Part shown: piece after piece, positions 32,356 to 44,500 of the stretch
How the letters are laid out: every line of letters starts with the position of its first letter
Numbering within the stretch: the first letter of the stretch is position 1
From: Marvania coccoides
Lineage: Eukaryota > Chlorophyta > Trebouxiophyceae > Chlorellales > Chlorellaceae
Direction of reading: 5' to 3'
Length of the DNA stretch: 64,000 nucleotides
NCBI GenBank assembly: GCA_963854735.1
Contig: OY978106.1
Coordinates: forward strand, 930,001-994,000
Made by a program: the position numbers and the translations under genes
The notes under the pieces: generated by a model
Seen by the model: only the letters and a program-made list of their open reading frames with translations
What the model was told of the DNA's origin: nothing
Database searches by the model: none

Positions 32356-33734
32356 TTATGCGCCGCCGCTGCTGCTCTCCCCAGCCGCCGTTCCGCTGCC
32401 GGCTGGCTTCTCCTTCTCCTTCGCCTCTGCGGCGCGGTTGATGCGAATGTGCAGCAGCGACTCGATGTGGTTGCGGCAGATGGGGCACCGCGACGACTGC
32501 TTGCGCAGTTCCGCAGCGCACTCGTTGCACAGACACATATGCCGGCACGGCAGCACCGTGGTGTCCCTCGGATTCACCAGGCAAATCACACACAGCCGCT
32601 CCTCGCTGTCCTCCAACGGGGCCGCCCCGGGCCTCCCTCCCGCCTGCTCCAGCCCGTAGATCTCCTGCAGCTCGTACGACACCCCCTCCACCCAAATTTT
32701 TTGCTTCAACGCCCTCACGGTCCACCCCCCACCGTCTTCCTCGCGGTGCAGCGTGGCAAAGGTGGTCTGGCTCTGCGCCCACGGCTGCTGATCTTGTCCC
32801 GGCTTGAGGTCCGCCAGCGTGCGGCCCTCTTTGGCGCCCCGCTCGGTGATCGACTCCAGTCGAATCACCAGCGGGAAAACAGTTTGGGCCCCGCTCCCAC
32901 CGCTGCGGCCTCCTGCGCCCGCGCTGAGCGCCTCCAGGTTGTCCGCGTGCACCGTCAGGTCCACCACGTGCGCCGCCGCGACCTCCGGCGCAGCGGAAGG
33001 CGGCGGAAACTTGTGGCCGAGGCCTTTGGGGTAAGCAACGCCGGGGCCCACCGGCTGGGCTGCCGGCGTCAGTCTGCATCCCTTGGCGGTGTCTTCGGTG
33101 GCCAACACGAAGGTGGACACCATGCAGGGAGCAGATGCGTCAAAAGTGAAGGTGATGGCCAGCTTTAATGGGTCATGAGGGAGCGGCGTCACCGACAGGC
33201 TCGGTTTTTTTAGGTTCACGGCGTTGCGGATGGTGGCGGTCTGCGTGAGCTGCTGAGTGGGGGGCGGGGGACGGCGGGGGGGCGCCTGGGGTGGGGGAGG
33301 CACGACAGTGTGCGGCGGAGCATGAGGGTAGGGCGCCGGTGCTGAGTGGTGAGAGTTAAACTGCTGCTGCTGCTGCTGAGCGTGCGGCGGGGGAGGCGGC
33401 GCCCACCCGCCATAGTACTGGCCGTTGTTCATGAGAGCGCCTCCAGTGGGGGGGCCTATTGGAGGGCCATAGTACGGTGGGTAGTGCTGCCGAGGCAAAA
33501 AAACAAAGCGGGAGGTTTAGAGGGAAGAAAAGAATTTTTTATCATAAAGATGAAATACGGGGGAAGGAAAAATGTGCATTCGCTTGCCTGCTGCTGGGCG
33601 GTGTAGGCAGCGGGAGAGGGGTACTGTGCATAGCCCTGTTGCTGCTGCTGCGTGGAGGACGGTGCGGTGGTAAAAGTTGGAGGGGCGTGCGCCTGCTCCT
33701 CCGGTCGCTGCGGCCTGGCGACGCGGTTGCCCAT
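32356..33734 (-). CDS. RING E3 ubiquitin ligase of the LOG2/LUL (MGRN1) family
   Basis: Exons 33734-33588 and 33486-32356, 425 residues. The protein begins MGNR, a candidate N-myristoylation site as in plant LOG2/LUL proteins. A Pro/Gln/Tyr-rich region follows (APPPPPHAQQQQQ), then the conserved LUL/MGRN1 middle domain (LAITFTFDASAPCMVSTFV, VFPLVIRLES) and a C-terminal C3HC4 RING: CVICLVNPRDTTVLPCRHMCLCNECA, CPICRNHI. These ligases act at the plasma membrane and endosomes. The single intron seems to start GCAAGC, joining QQQ to HYPPYYGPP without phase change. The upstream gap of 430 bases is shared with plastid uL15. Confidence 0.92.
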
Positions 33735-34164
33735 TTGCGACGAAGAGCAGTGAAACGAGGTTGTTGGGGAAGGCTTTTGGAAATTTACACAGGATCCTTT
33801 TGGTTTAAAAACAATGAAAATTAGACCTAGTTGTTGTGTTGGTGGTTCATTTCAACGTGGTCATTCCATGCTTTTACGGCCAGCAGGTGCTGTTGAATCG
33901 TAAAAAACTGATGAACACGCTGTGAGAGGATTTTTTTGGAGGAGCTCTTTTTGGTTTTGGCGCGCACTGGAGCAGGAGCGGCGGGCGGATGTTTTCACAC
34001 AAAATACTGAAGTGCTGGCCACATTGTAATCGCGACGCTCGAGATCTCTGCGGCACGCTTGGGATCGACAAAATGCACGCAGCGCTGCTCGGCCAAAGAA
34101 CAGTGGTAGGCGAAAAAATAAACTTTGTTGCCGGCGAACGAACCGCATTGTCCCAATTTGCACT
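33735..34164. promoter_or_regulatory. divergent intergenic region RING ligase / plastid uL15
   Basis: Both start codons face outward across 430 bases, so it holds two promoters. No clear motif. Confidence 0.5.
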
Positions 34165-35145
34165 ATGATTGGGGACTTGCCGTCAATGGCGCCTCGCGAA
34201 TTATCGCCGGCATCGTCGCCGCCCAATTTTGTGGCCAAATTATCCGCACATGCGAGTCCTCACCCTCCCAATTTATCCTGCCAATTCCCTCAGGTCCGCC
34301 CCGCGGCCACCACCTCCTTCTTCACCGGAAACCAAATTCAGCAGCGCGCCGCCCCCCTGCGCGCCGCCCGCCTCAGCGTGGCCACCGTCTCCGCCACAGC
34401 TCTCGAGGAGGAGGAGCGCCTGCGCCTCAACAACCTCTCCCCCCAGCCCGGATCAAAGCACGCCAAGAAGAGGAAGGGCCGTGGCTACGGCGCGGGACAG
34501 GGTGGCACCGGCGGCTTCGGAATGCGCGGCCAAAAGTCCCGCTCCGGCAGCGGCATCCGCCCTGGATTTGAAGGCGGGCAGACCCCCCTCTACCGCAAGC
34601 TCCCCAAGCTGAGGGGCATTGCGGGCGGCATGGGCGCTGGGCTGCCTGACTACGTCACCGTGAACCTGCGCGATCTGAAGGCGTTTGCTGAAGGCGAGGA
34701 GGTGACGCTGGAGGCGCTGCAGGAGAAGCGGGTGCTGAACCTCAGCGGGCGCGAGACGCGGCTGCCGCTCAAGGTGCTGGGCACGGGCGAGCTGACCGCC
34801 AAGCTGACGGTGCACGCCACGGCCTTCTCTGAGAGTGCAAAGGCTAAGATCGAGGCAGCGGGTGGCAAGGTGAGCATTAGAAGCGTGATAGGATAGGATA
34901 CGTGATTTTCACGAAAATATTTTAAATCAATTTGTATTATTATGTTGAGGGGACGGAGAAATGTGGTTGTACAAATGCAGCATTATTGTTTTTTTAATGG
35001 AAAAAGGCTGTTGGCATGGATCAAACTGGCTCCCAGTTCTGACGCTCACTTTGTTTTCTCCCTTTGATTTCAGATTGTGGAGGTGGCACCGAAGATCAAG
35101 TGGACTCGTGCTGCTCACGAGGCGGCCAAGTCGGCAGCAAAGTAG
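34165..35145 (+). CDS. RPL15: plastid 50S ribosomal protein uL15
   Basis: Exons 34165-34869 and 35074-35145, up to 258 residues. uL15 is a late assembling protein of the large subunit; here it is nuclear-encoded for an organelle. Markers: [53 protein letters not shown], then VNLRDLKAF and the L15e/L18e-type C-terminal fold ([34 protein letters not shown]). The first 80 residues are a Ser/Pro/Arg-rich transit peptide. The true start may be the Met at 34165 or 34186. A cryptic acceptor (CCCTCAG, 34292) could mean that part of the presequence is an intron, still in frame. Confidence 0.92.
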
Positions 35146-35578
35146 AGCGCGCGAGGCAGAGAGACTCAAAATTACAAAAGCTGCCCGTAATTTGGACACA
35201 GTACAATAGTAGGAACTTTATTTTTTTCTTTCGGAAACTAGCGGGCGAAAATGGTGGCAAGTGCGCTGGCTTGCGCTTTTTTCCCTCGTTCTCATTTGCT
35301 GCGCGCATTGATACCCATCGCTAGCACGCCCCCCTTTATTTTTTTTCTTTACCTTTGTTGGGAAAAAAGCATACGTTACACCAGTCATCACACCCCCAGA
35401 AAACATTGCCAGTTTTTCATGGCCCTTGGCATTTGTAAAAGATGAAATAGTTAGCTGCCTTTCAAATGCAAATTCTAAATACAGCATCTACCTAGACTAT
35501 AATAAATAGGAATTAAACACGCGTGCTGTCATCTCTCAAGTATCGCCAAATTTCATTGCCATCCTTTCTAAATGCATT
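35146..35578. other. intergenic, convergent 3' flanks
   Basis: Between uL15 (+) and the RING-H2 gene (-). Nothing seen. Confidence 0.55.
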
Positions 35579-36588
35579 TCATTCATTACACCGCGCCTTC
35601 TGCTCCTCCTCTCCTTCTGCTCCGGCGGCAACCACCGCGTCCCTGTTGCACTGCGGGCACGCCTTCTTCTGCAGCAGCCACTGCCCCACGCACTCTGGGT
35701 GGTAGTAGTGTCCACACCGCAGCTGCTTCACCTCATCCTCTGCCTCGTACTCCACCCTGCACACCGCGCATTGCTCCTCCGCGCCCTCTCCTGCCACTCC
35801 TGCTGTGCATACGTCGCTGTAGCGCAGCACGGGCAGCGCGTCAATCTGCGCCTGCGTGAGGCCCGAAGCCACGGTGCCCACAACGTCGCCCAGGGCGGTG
35901 AGCTCCTCGTAGGACATTTGGTCGGGGTCAGGACCGCCCTCGGAGTCGTCGTCGCCGCCGTTGTCGCCGTTTTCAGCCACTCCAGGGGCATAACCGGCCA
36001 GCGCCAACATTCTTCGCTGGAAATCTGCTTCCTCCTCCTGCATCAGCCGCCACGCGAGCTCCTCATCGGTGGGGGGACGGTCCTCGCCGCCCTGGGAGCC
36101 GCTTCCAGGGGGGCTGGAGGGCGGGGCGCCGGTGGGAGGAACGTTTTCAGCTGGGCTGCATGGAAACAGGGGCGAAAAAAGTGGAAAACGGTGTCGTTGG
36201 GGAAGAGGGGGTGGAATTAAGGGCGTGAAAAAGTGAAGCGTACCCTTGATCGTAAGCTCCGCCAGCCAGGGAGAGGAACGCGCGCTCCTGCTCCTGGAGC
36301 AGCTTAGCTAGTGCCAAATCTTGATCCTGAAAAATAAGTGAACGGAGAGGGGGCGTCAGGGCGGCGGCGTAAAATAGGCTAAAATGGGGTGAAGGAGAGA
36401 GCGTGCTCCATCATCGGGGATGTTATTTCAGCAGCAATTGGGTCCGGTGGTTGGGATGTTTAGTTCCTCACCTCAGCGGTTTGGTCCGTGGCAGCCTGCC
36501 TCAGTGCGCGTTGGTTGATGAGCACCTCGCCCAGCACCGCATCGTTGTTGGGTTGCTCGTGGCGACGACCTTCGTTATTTTCAGCCAT
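35579..36588 (-). CDS. RING-H2 finger protein, probable E3 ubiquitin ligase
   Basis: Three exons (36588-36472, 36326-36244, 36155-35579), 258 residues. The C-terminal C3H2C3 RING is complete: CAVCRVEYEAEDEVKQLRCGHYYHPECVGQWLLQKKACPQC. Ahead of it lie PDQMSYEELTALGDVVG and LTQAQIDALPVLRY, typical of plant BIG BROTHER-like ligases (MSYEEL..LGE.VG, GL....I..LP). The N-terminal half is polar with Gln/Glu-rich helices (DLALAKLLQEQERAFL, ELAWRLMQEEEADFQRRM) that resemble ubiquitin-interacting helices. No membrane segment, so likely soluble. Substrate unknown. Confidence 0.9.
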
Positions 36589-37186
36589 CGAAGATTTATT
36601 TTCAGAAGCACGTCCGGCTGCTGTATAGGTGACGAAGAATGCTAAAGCAACGCACTGCAAGTAATAACATAAAATACAAATGATTGCCAAGTTTCCATGC
36701 ATTTGCTTACCTGCGAGCCTTTTCTGACTGCCTATTTTTGCAGGCCCTCCCTGAGCCCCTGCTGTCCGAATCTGAATCCGGCACATTATGATCAGCTGGC
36801 GCATGGTCGCATCACTCTCGTCTACGCAGTACTGCCTCTCTCCCTCCTAAAATAAAACATATTACACCGCCAACTGCCGGCAGAGTGAAAACCCAACGCA
36901 GGCCTCTCAACCAGCAAACCAAACCAAACATACGTAGTAGGTACTAAAAAGAAGAGAGAAACGAAAAATCAAAAGAACAAAAACAGGGAGTACGGCAGAA
37001 AATCAGCAGCTTCAAGCAGCAGACAAACGCAAAACGAAAAATAAAACAGCAGAGCAAAATGGAGCATCGCTGCGCTGCTTGCTTCCCTCCTGGTCCTCAG
37101 GCCCAGAGAAGACAGCAATCACACAGAACCGCACGCCTTGCATACCCAAACCGGCATCTAACCCAATGATTTTCTTTCTTTTCTGT
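36589..37186. other. intergenic
   Basis: About 600 bases upstream of the RING-H2 gene and downstream of the OGDH stop, both on minus. No gene recognised; the frame continuing 36589-36804 upstream of the RING start lacks coding character. Confidence 0.5.
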
Positions 37187-40100
37187 CTACTTGTTCACGT
37201 CAAGGGAAATGTCAATCAGGTTGGCCTGCTCCTGGGCGTGCACTTCGCCGTACCCGGTGGCGGTGGAAGCCATTGCGGGGCGCCCCGCGAATCTGATGCG
37301 AATGGGCACCTCTTCCCGACCCACCGCCTCCATGCAGCGCTGCAGGCGGGGCTGCACGTGGAGGTAGGCTCCCTGGTTCATGGGCTCCTCCTGGCACCAC
37401 AGCACCTCGGCATTGGGGTATCGCCGCAGCTCGCGCATCACCTGGAGTTGGGCAATTAAAGAAAGTGAAAAACGATTAGATTCGATACCGTGAGAAGAAA
37501 AAAAATATTAGCATATAAAGGCATTCATTTCATTCAAAAAATCATGGGATGGGTCGCATACAAAGAAAGAAAAACGAAAGCAATGCTCACCAGGTCGTAG
37601 GGGAAGGGCGCCAGCTGCTCCACGCGGGCGATGGCCACCTCACCAAGCAGCCCCCGCTTCGCCCGCTCCGCCGCCAGCTCGTAGTACACTTTGCCGGAGC
37701 ACAGCACCAGGCGCTTCATGCCCGCCTCCACGGGGGGGTTGGGAGACCGGTCGGTGGCGGTCTCGTCCATGATGAGGCGGCGGAAGCGGACGCCCTGAAT
37801 GCCAGCGTCGTCGGGCGTGTCGTCAAATTCGGTGAGCGGGGAGCGCGCCTGGGGGTGGCGCAGCAGGTTCTTGGGGGTGAAGATGATGAGCGGCTTGCGG
37901 AACTGGCGGTGGATCTGGCGGCGCAGCACATGGAAGTAGTTTGCGGGGGTAGTGGCGTTTACTACCTGCCAGTTAATGCGTTGAATCTGCGACCCCAAGT
38001 GCCCCCCGCGGAACCACTCCGTCTCGTTGATGGTGGGCAGCTCGTAGGGGTTCTCGTCCACCATCTGCAGGAAGCGCTCCATGCGCCCGGAGGAGTGCTC
38101 GGGCCCTTGGCCATCGTAGCCGTGCGGCAGCAGCACCACCATGCCGTTCTGGCGCAGCCACTTGGCCTCTCCCGACGACAGGAACTGGTCGAAGATGATC
38201 TGCGCGCCGTTGGCGAAGTCGCCGAACTGCGCCTCCCACATGACGAGAGAATTGGGATTTTCGAGAGAATACCCCAGCTCAAAGCCCAGCACGCCGTACT
38301 CAGACAGCGAGGAGTTGGACACGGTGAACTGCCCGGGCTTCTGGCCCCTGAAAACGTGGGCCAGAGGGGTGTAGGTGGCCCCTGTCTTCTGGTCGTGCAG
38401 CACAGCGTGGCGGTGCGAAAACGTGCCTCGCTCCACGTCCTGGCCGCTCAGACGCACGTGATTGCCCTCCGCCAGCAGCGTGCCGAACGCCAGCGCCTCC
38501 GCCATGCCCCAGTCCACCAGGGAATCGCCCGAAGCCGTCATCTGCCTGCGCGTGTCGTACACTTTTGCGATTTGACGGTGGGGGGTGAATCCCTCTGGGA
38601 TGGCGGTCATGGCGCGTCCCACCTCTTGCAGCAGGTCGAACGACACGCCGGTGTTGCGGATACGGGAGTGCTGGTGCGGGGACATGAAGCCCTCCCACAC
38701 CGACGACAGCCAGTCAATCTTTTTGGGCACATAGTCCTTGGCTGCCTCGAACGCGTCGTGCAGGGTCTGCTGCACGCGGTCCGCCACCCCGCGCACGTCC
38801 TCCTTCGTCAGCTGCCCCTCCGTCAACAGCCGTTCCACGTAGAGCTGGTGCGGGTTGCGGTGGCGCTTGATGATTTGGTACATGAGCGGCTGCGTGAACA
38901 TCGGCTCGTCGATCTCGTTGTGCCCGTGGCGGCGGTACCCCTGGAGGTCGATCACCACGTCGGAGTGCCATGTCTGCCGCCACTCAGCCGCCAGTTCAAA
39001 CACTCGCACCACCGCCTCAACGTCGTCGCCGTTCACGTGGAACACGGGCGCGTTCAGCGCCTTGGCGACGTCCGTGCAGTAGGGGGAGGACCGGGACTTG
39101 CGAGGGTCGGTGGTGAACGCCACCTGGTTGTTGACAATCACGTGGATTGTACCGCCGACTGAGTAATCTGGGAGAGCCGACATATCCAGGGTCTCGTACA
39201 CGATGCCCTGCCCTGCGAACGCGCCGTCGCCGTGCATCAAAATCGGCATGTTCTTGATGCGGGTCACATCATCGCTGTAGTACTGCTTGGCCCGTACTTT
39301 TCCCATACACACCGTATTGACCGCTTCCAGGTGGGAGGGGTTTGCGAGCAGAGAGAGGTGGATGCGGCGGCCGGAGAGGGTGGGGCGGTCGTAGGAGGTT
39401 CCCAGGTGGTACTTCACGTCGCCAGATCCCGTGTAGGTGTCGTCATCCCGTCCCGCCGGATCCTGCATTGGCTTCCTCCCCGCAAACTCGGAAAAGACCT
39501 GCTCCATGGGCTTGCGCATGACGTTGGCCAGCACGTTGAGCCGCCCGCGGTGCGGCATGCCCAGCACGATGGACTCCACGCCCATGTCGGCGGCGGTGTC
39601 AATCAGCGCCTTCATCCCCGGTATCAGCGACTCGCACCCTTCGAGCCCGAATCGCTTGGCCGCGGTGTACTTGTTGGCCAGGAAGGATTCGAACATCTCG
39701 CTCCAGGTGAGCCTGTCCAGGATGTTGAGTTTTTTTTCGCGTGTGTAGGTGGGCGGCTCGGCGGTTTCCACGCGGGCACGCAGCCAGTTGCAGCGGTCGC
39801 GGTCGGGGATGTGCATGTACTCGTACCTGGAGCAGATGAAAACAAAGGTAAACAACCATGAATAATGGTGTAAAAATGTCTAAATTTGGCCCAGTATTGA
39901 CAAACGGCATAGTATTTCCAAAGCGTTCTAAATGAATCACACAGCAGCAGCAACTCACCCAATGCTGCCGGTGTAGGTTTCCCGCAGGCGGGTGAGAATC
40001 TCGCGGAGGGTGCGGACGGGGCGCGACTCAGACAGGAAGCCCTCCTGATTCCAGGTGCCCAGGAAGAACTGCCTGTCCAGATCAGCGTCGGTAAATCCAT

Positions 40101-40700
40101 AGAAGGCGGGATCCAGCTCCTGAGGAGGCGGCCGCTTGTCGAACCCGATGGGGTCGAGGTTGGCAGCGTAGTGGCCCATCACCTGGTAGGCGCGCACCAG
40201 CAGCAGCAGCCGCTGCGACTCTTGAATGGTCTGGTTTGAGACAGCGGCGGCAGCCAGCGGGGAAGCCACCTCCCCGCGCTCCCAGGCGTCGAACGCCTCA
40301 GCTACAGCCTCTGCGGGGACGCCCATGTCTGCAGAGCATGCGATGGAGCGTAGCGAGTGGGTTTAAACCAGTAAACTGCTGATAGTTTGGGCATTCAAAA
40401 GAAAGGTCCTCTGCCTCTTTTTCCCTCCAACTTACCCATGGAGTTAAAAAACGAAGCCCAGGAGCGATCCACGCTGCCTGGATCGGTGCGGTAGCGCTCC
40501 TCCAGCTCCTCCAGGTAGGTGGAGCTGGTGCCGTCGAGGAAAGAGTCCTTGAGCTTGCTCATGGCCACCGGCTTGGGCGCCGCCGACTCGGTCTTTGCTA
40601 AGAGGGCCGGGGAGGTGTGCAAGGCGCGGGAGAGGACGGCGCCCCGCCACGCCACCTCCAGCAGCTTCCGCCGGCCGCGGAGATGGGTCAGCAAACCCAT
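37187..40700 (-). CDS. OGDH: 2-oxoglutarate dehydrogenase E1, mitochondrial
   Basis: Four exons (40700-40436, 40328-39959, 39826-37591, 37441-37187), 1041 residues. Decarboxylates 2-oxoglutarate with thiamine diphosphate and succinylates lipoyl-E2 in the TCA cycle. An Arg-rich mitochondrial presequence (LLTHLRGRRKLLEVAWRGAV) precedes DSFLDGTSSTYLEELEERY, the E1 N-terminal segment. Landmarks: AYQVMGHYAANLDPI, GMPHRGRLNVL, GDGAFAGQG (ThDP/Mg), HVNGDDVEAV, YRRHGHNEIDEP, then the transketolase-like domain with FRGQKPGQFTVSNSSLSEYGVLGFELGYS, and QEEPMNQGA near the C-terminus. The long third exon of 2.2 kb contrasts with the small exons of most neighbours. Confidence 0.97.
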
Positions 40701-41540
40701 CAAGTCACAGGTTTTCGATGCCGCGAAAAAAACTTGATGTGAAGACACGTGAAGAGATGAACGTGGCTGCGCGTGTTCTGAAGGCAGTTCAAGCCGCTGC
40801 CGGTCGAAATGCTATTAAAAAACAGACTGAAAAGCAGGGTTTGGTATGAAATGCGTTTATGAGTAAAAGGGCAAAAAGAAAGAATTGGTCGTTCTCAGTA
40901 GCCTCTGCCTTGAAGAATTTGAACTTTGGTAGGGCTACTCGGCGCGGGGAACGAGAAGAACGAATTGTCAGTCGCATATCCCGGCTGGTGAAAAAATAGC
41001 CATTTTTTTTCAAATCACATCACAGGTAAATACGAATTATCTAGGGCTGGAAATGCAAATGTGATCATTAGACTTATCTCCTGGATGTTATTTCGTGTCT
41101 ATTATGCAGCGCCGAGGCGCTCACATGCTGCATACCGTTGGTGATTAAATAATGTTGTTTCCCTCTGATGTTCGATCTTTCAATTTTTGGTCGCTGGAGA
41201 CCCCGATGATGATCGCATTCCGCCTGGTACACGTCTATTTTGATTATAATTCAATTTCAGCCGCCCTTTTGCCGTGAACTGGCCATTTCTCCTTTCAGTG
41301 GCAGGGCGTGGCCCTCCCGCAGCTGCTATGCCACGCCCTCTTTCGCCTTTTCTCTGTGTTCTGTCGTACTTTTGGGTCATCCCACCATTTATCACATTTT
41401 TTTTCAGCCAATGAGCTCACTCCCCCCCCTTTCCTGCATTTTGCAGATTTTTGTTGACAACCCGAAATAAGGCTCGCTCAGTTTTTCAAGCCTGCGCGGA
41501 CACTGTGATGGAGCTTGCCCGCGCCAGCTGCCAGCCGTGA
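40701..41540. promoter_or_regulatory. divergent intergenic region OGDH / HSA-SANT protein
   Basis: 840 bases between two outward-facing start codons. A pyrimidine tract plus TTTTGCAG near 41447 may be an acceptor of an untranslated first exon of the plus-strand gene. No gene seen. Confidence 0.5.
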
Positions 41541-44500
41541 ATGACCACAGAGCAGATGGTGCAGGCTGAGCAGCAGACGGCCACAGCGCCGCCCACCAAC
41601 GGCGCCGCCGCAAAGCAAGCGGCAACGGCAATGGCAAAGGAAGGAACGCCGCAGCCGCCAGGGGCCGCGCCGACCGCTGATGGCGTCCCCGCCACCGAGA
41701 ACGGCACCCCCACGCCTCCCGAGCCCACGCCAGAGGCCAAAGAAGCCGCGGAAGAAAGGAAGCGGGAAGACGAGCTCGTGGCAAAAGGAGCGGAGATCGC
41801 GGGGGTGCGTGCGCTGCTGGCGCGCGCTTTTTCCCGGGCTTCCGAAGAGCCCGCTCGCCCCAAGACGCATTGGGCGTTCCTGCTGGAGGAGATGGCGTGG
41901 CTGGCGGTCGACTTCAACCAAGAGCGGCTGTGGCGCCGCACCGCCGCCCTGGCTGTGGCCTTTGAGATCGCGAAAAAGAAGGGGGACTTTGGGCTGAAAC
42001 AGCCCCCGACCGAGTGGCGCGTCTACAGCGAGGAGGTCCGCGCTCTGCGGGCCGCAGCAGCAGCAGCGGGTGGCGGCGGCAGCGGCGGTCAGAAGACCCC
42101 TTCTTCTGCCACCCACGGCCGCCGCTCCTCCGCGCGGGAGGCCGCCAAGGCCGCGGCAGCGGCTGCAGCCTCCGCGGAGGTGTCCCCCGCCACCCTGCTG
42201 GCGTTGGATTCAGCCGAGGACCCCATTTTTGCCGACCTGGAGGCGGCATCAGAAGCTGACGGTCTGATGGCGCCCGGCACGCCTCCGCTGGAGTCCCTGG
42301 CCGCCGCTCTGGCGTTCCCGTGCGAAGATGAGTTCGCGGTCACGCTGGAGAGCTGCCTGATGGCCAGCAACGTTGACAGACTGATCAAAGAGGAGATGGC
42401 GGTACGGGCGTACCAGCTGGAGCACGAGGCCGCGCTGATGAGCCACCAGCTGGCGGTGGCGGAGCAACAGGCTGCCGCCAACAACATTGGCGACCTGGGG
42501 CTGGGGCCTGCCATTGTAGCGGGTCCAGACGACGGCCTGGATGCGTTTGGCACGGGGAAGAAATCGGCGAAGCGGCGCAAAGGCGGCGCGCGCGGCGCCT
42601 CTTCCGCGGGCGGGTTCCTGGGGCTGGACGACTTTGCGGAAGAGGAGGAAGGTTTTGGGGTCGGTGGCGCTGCGGCGGGCGCCGCTGGCGGGCCCAAGCG
42701 CTCCTCCAGCCGCGCCGCGCTGGTGGAGGACGTGTACCTGCGCAAGCGGCGGCCCACCCGCACCCCTGCCTACCGCGAGCAGGACGCCGACTACGATCTG
42801 GCGGCAGACACCGGCGGCAACCGGTACGCCACTCGGCGGACCACCGGGGCGCTGGCGCGCAACCAGGGGCGCGGCGGAGTGGGCGAGCGCGCGCGGCGCG
42901 GTGGGCCTGGCAGCCGCGCGGACGCGTACCAGCAGCAGCAGGCTGCTCGTGCGCGGGCGCAGGCGGGGCTCCCGGGCATGATGCTGTGGAGCAAGGCGGA
43001 GGACGACCTGCTGCTGGCGGTGGTGCACGAGTTTGGTATCAACTGGACGCTGGTGTCGGAGGTGCTGAGCCTGAGCTTGGGCATGCAGGGCATTTACCGG
43101 CCGCAGCAGCAGTGCCGCCAGCGCTTCCGGCAGCTGACCATGCAGGAGGGGCAGGACTACTCGGAGGAGCGCGCTTTCGCCACCCTGTCGCAACAGCTCA
43201 GCAAGCAACAGGCGCGGGAGCTGCTGGTGGCCTCCCTCCCCGTGCGAGACGATGCGTTAGTGCGGCTGCTAGAGGCGCTGGTGCAGGTGGGAGCCACGGC
43301 CAAAGGGAAGCGCGCGGCGGAGGAAAAGCGCAACGAGGGGCTGCGCACGCGGCAGCAGGAGCCTCACCCGTCTTACATCACGATTTTCACCGCGCTGATG
43401 CAGCAGACGGGGCGACGGCACCTCTCTCCGCTGGACCTATCGGCCCACGTCAACAACACCTACCTGGCGCAGGCGCGGCAGCAGCAGATGATGGCGGCGC
43501 AGCAGCAGATGATGCAGCAGATGCAGTCGCAGCAGGGCCAGCAGCAGGCGGCGGCGGCGGCAGCCGCTGCGGCGCAACAGCAGCAACATCAGCAGCTGCT
43601 GCCTGGCCAGCCTGGGGCCATGCCGGCGCAGCAGCAGATGCAGATGCCCTCTGGCGCCAACGGCGCCGCAGGGGGGCCTCCTCCTGGCACTGGGGGCATT
43701 CCGCCGCTGGGAGGGCAGCAGCAGCATGAGCAGCAGCAGCAGCAGCCGCAGCCGCAGCAGCAGCCCCCGCAGCAACAGCAGCAACAGCCTCCCATCGTGC
43801 ACGGCACCCCCACTGGGCAGGGCCCGCTGGCTATGCCGCCCCCTGGCAGCGGCTCCGGCCCCCAGCCCCCCATGCAGGCGCCTGCCCCCCCTAAGCCAGG
43901 GCAGCACCCACCACCCCAGATCACGCTGCAGCAGCTCAACACCATTCTGGCCAACAACAAGCTGCCGGGGGGCCAGGCGCTGTCGGAGGAGATGCGCAAC
44001 GCCATCGAGAACAAGCGCACGGCATTCCTGGCGCAGATGCAGGCGCAGCAAGCGGCGGTGGCGCAGCGCCAGCAGCAACAGCAGGTGATGGGGATGGCAG
44101 GTGGCATGCCGGGGCAGCAGCAGCAGCCAGGGATGGTGGGCACCCCGGGGTCGCAGCCCGGGCTGCCCCCGCCCAACTCCGCGGGCGCGCTGGCCGCGCT
44201 GCAGGCGGCGCAGCAACAGCAGCAGCAGCAGCAGCGGCCGCCGATGCCTCAAGGCATGCAGGGCGCGGTGTACGCGGTCCCGCCGGGGGCTGGTGGACTG
44301 GCGATGCAGGGCGCGGCTGGGCAGCCCATGGCGCTGCCCCCTGGCATGTCTGTGATGTCTCAAGGAGGGCCGATGATGGGCGCTCAATTGGCGGCGGGCG
44401 GAGTGAACGGCGGGATGACGCTGCAGGGGCTGCAGCCTGGGATGCTTCCCCCTGGCACCCAGCAGCAGCTCCTGGCGCAGCAGATGATGCACCAGCAACA

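Noticed and set aside
37549..39162. 537-codon open frame on plus strand
   Set aside because: Antisense shadow of the GC-rich 2-oxoglutarate dehydrogenase exon; no domain.
43437..44498. 353-codon Leu/His-rich open frame on minus strand
   Set aside because: Antisense of the CAG-rich tail of the HSA/SANT gene; composition explained by the repeat.
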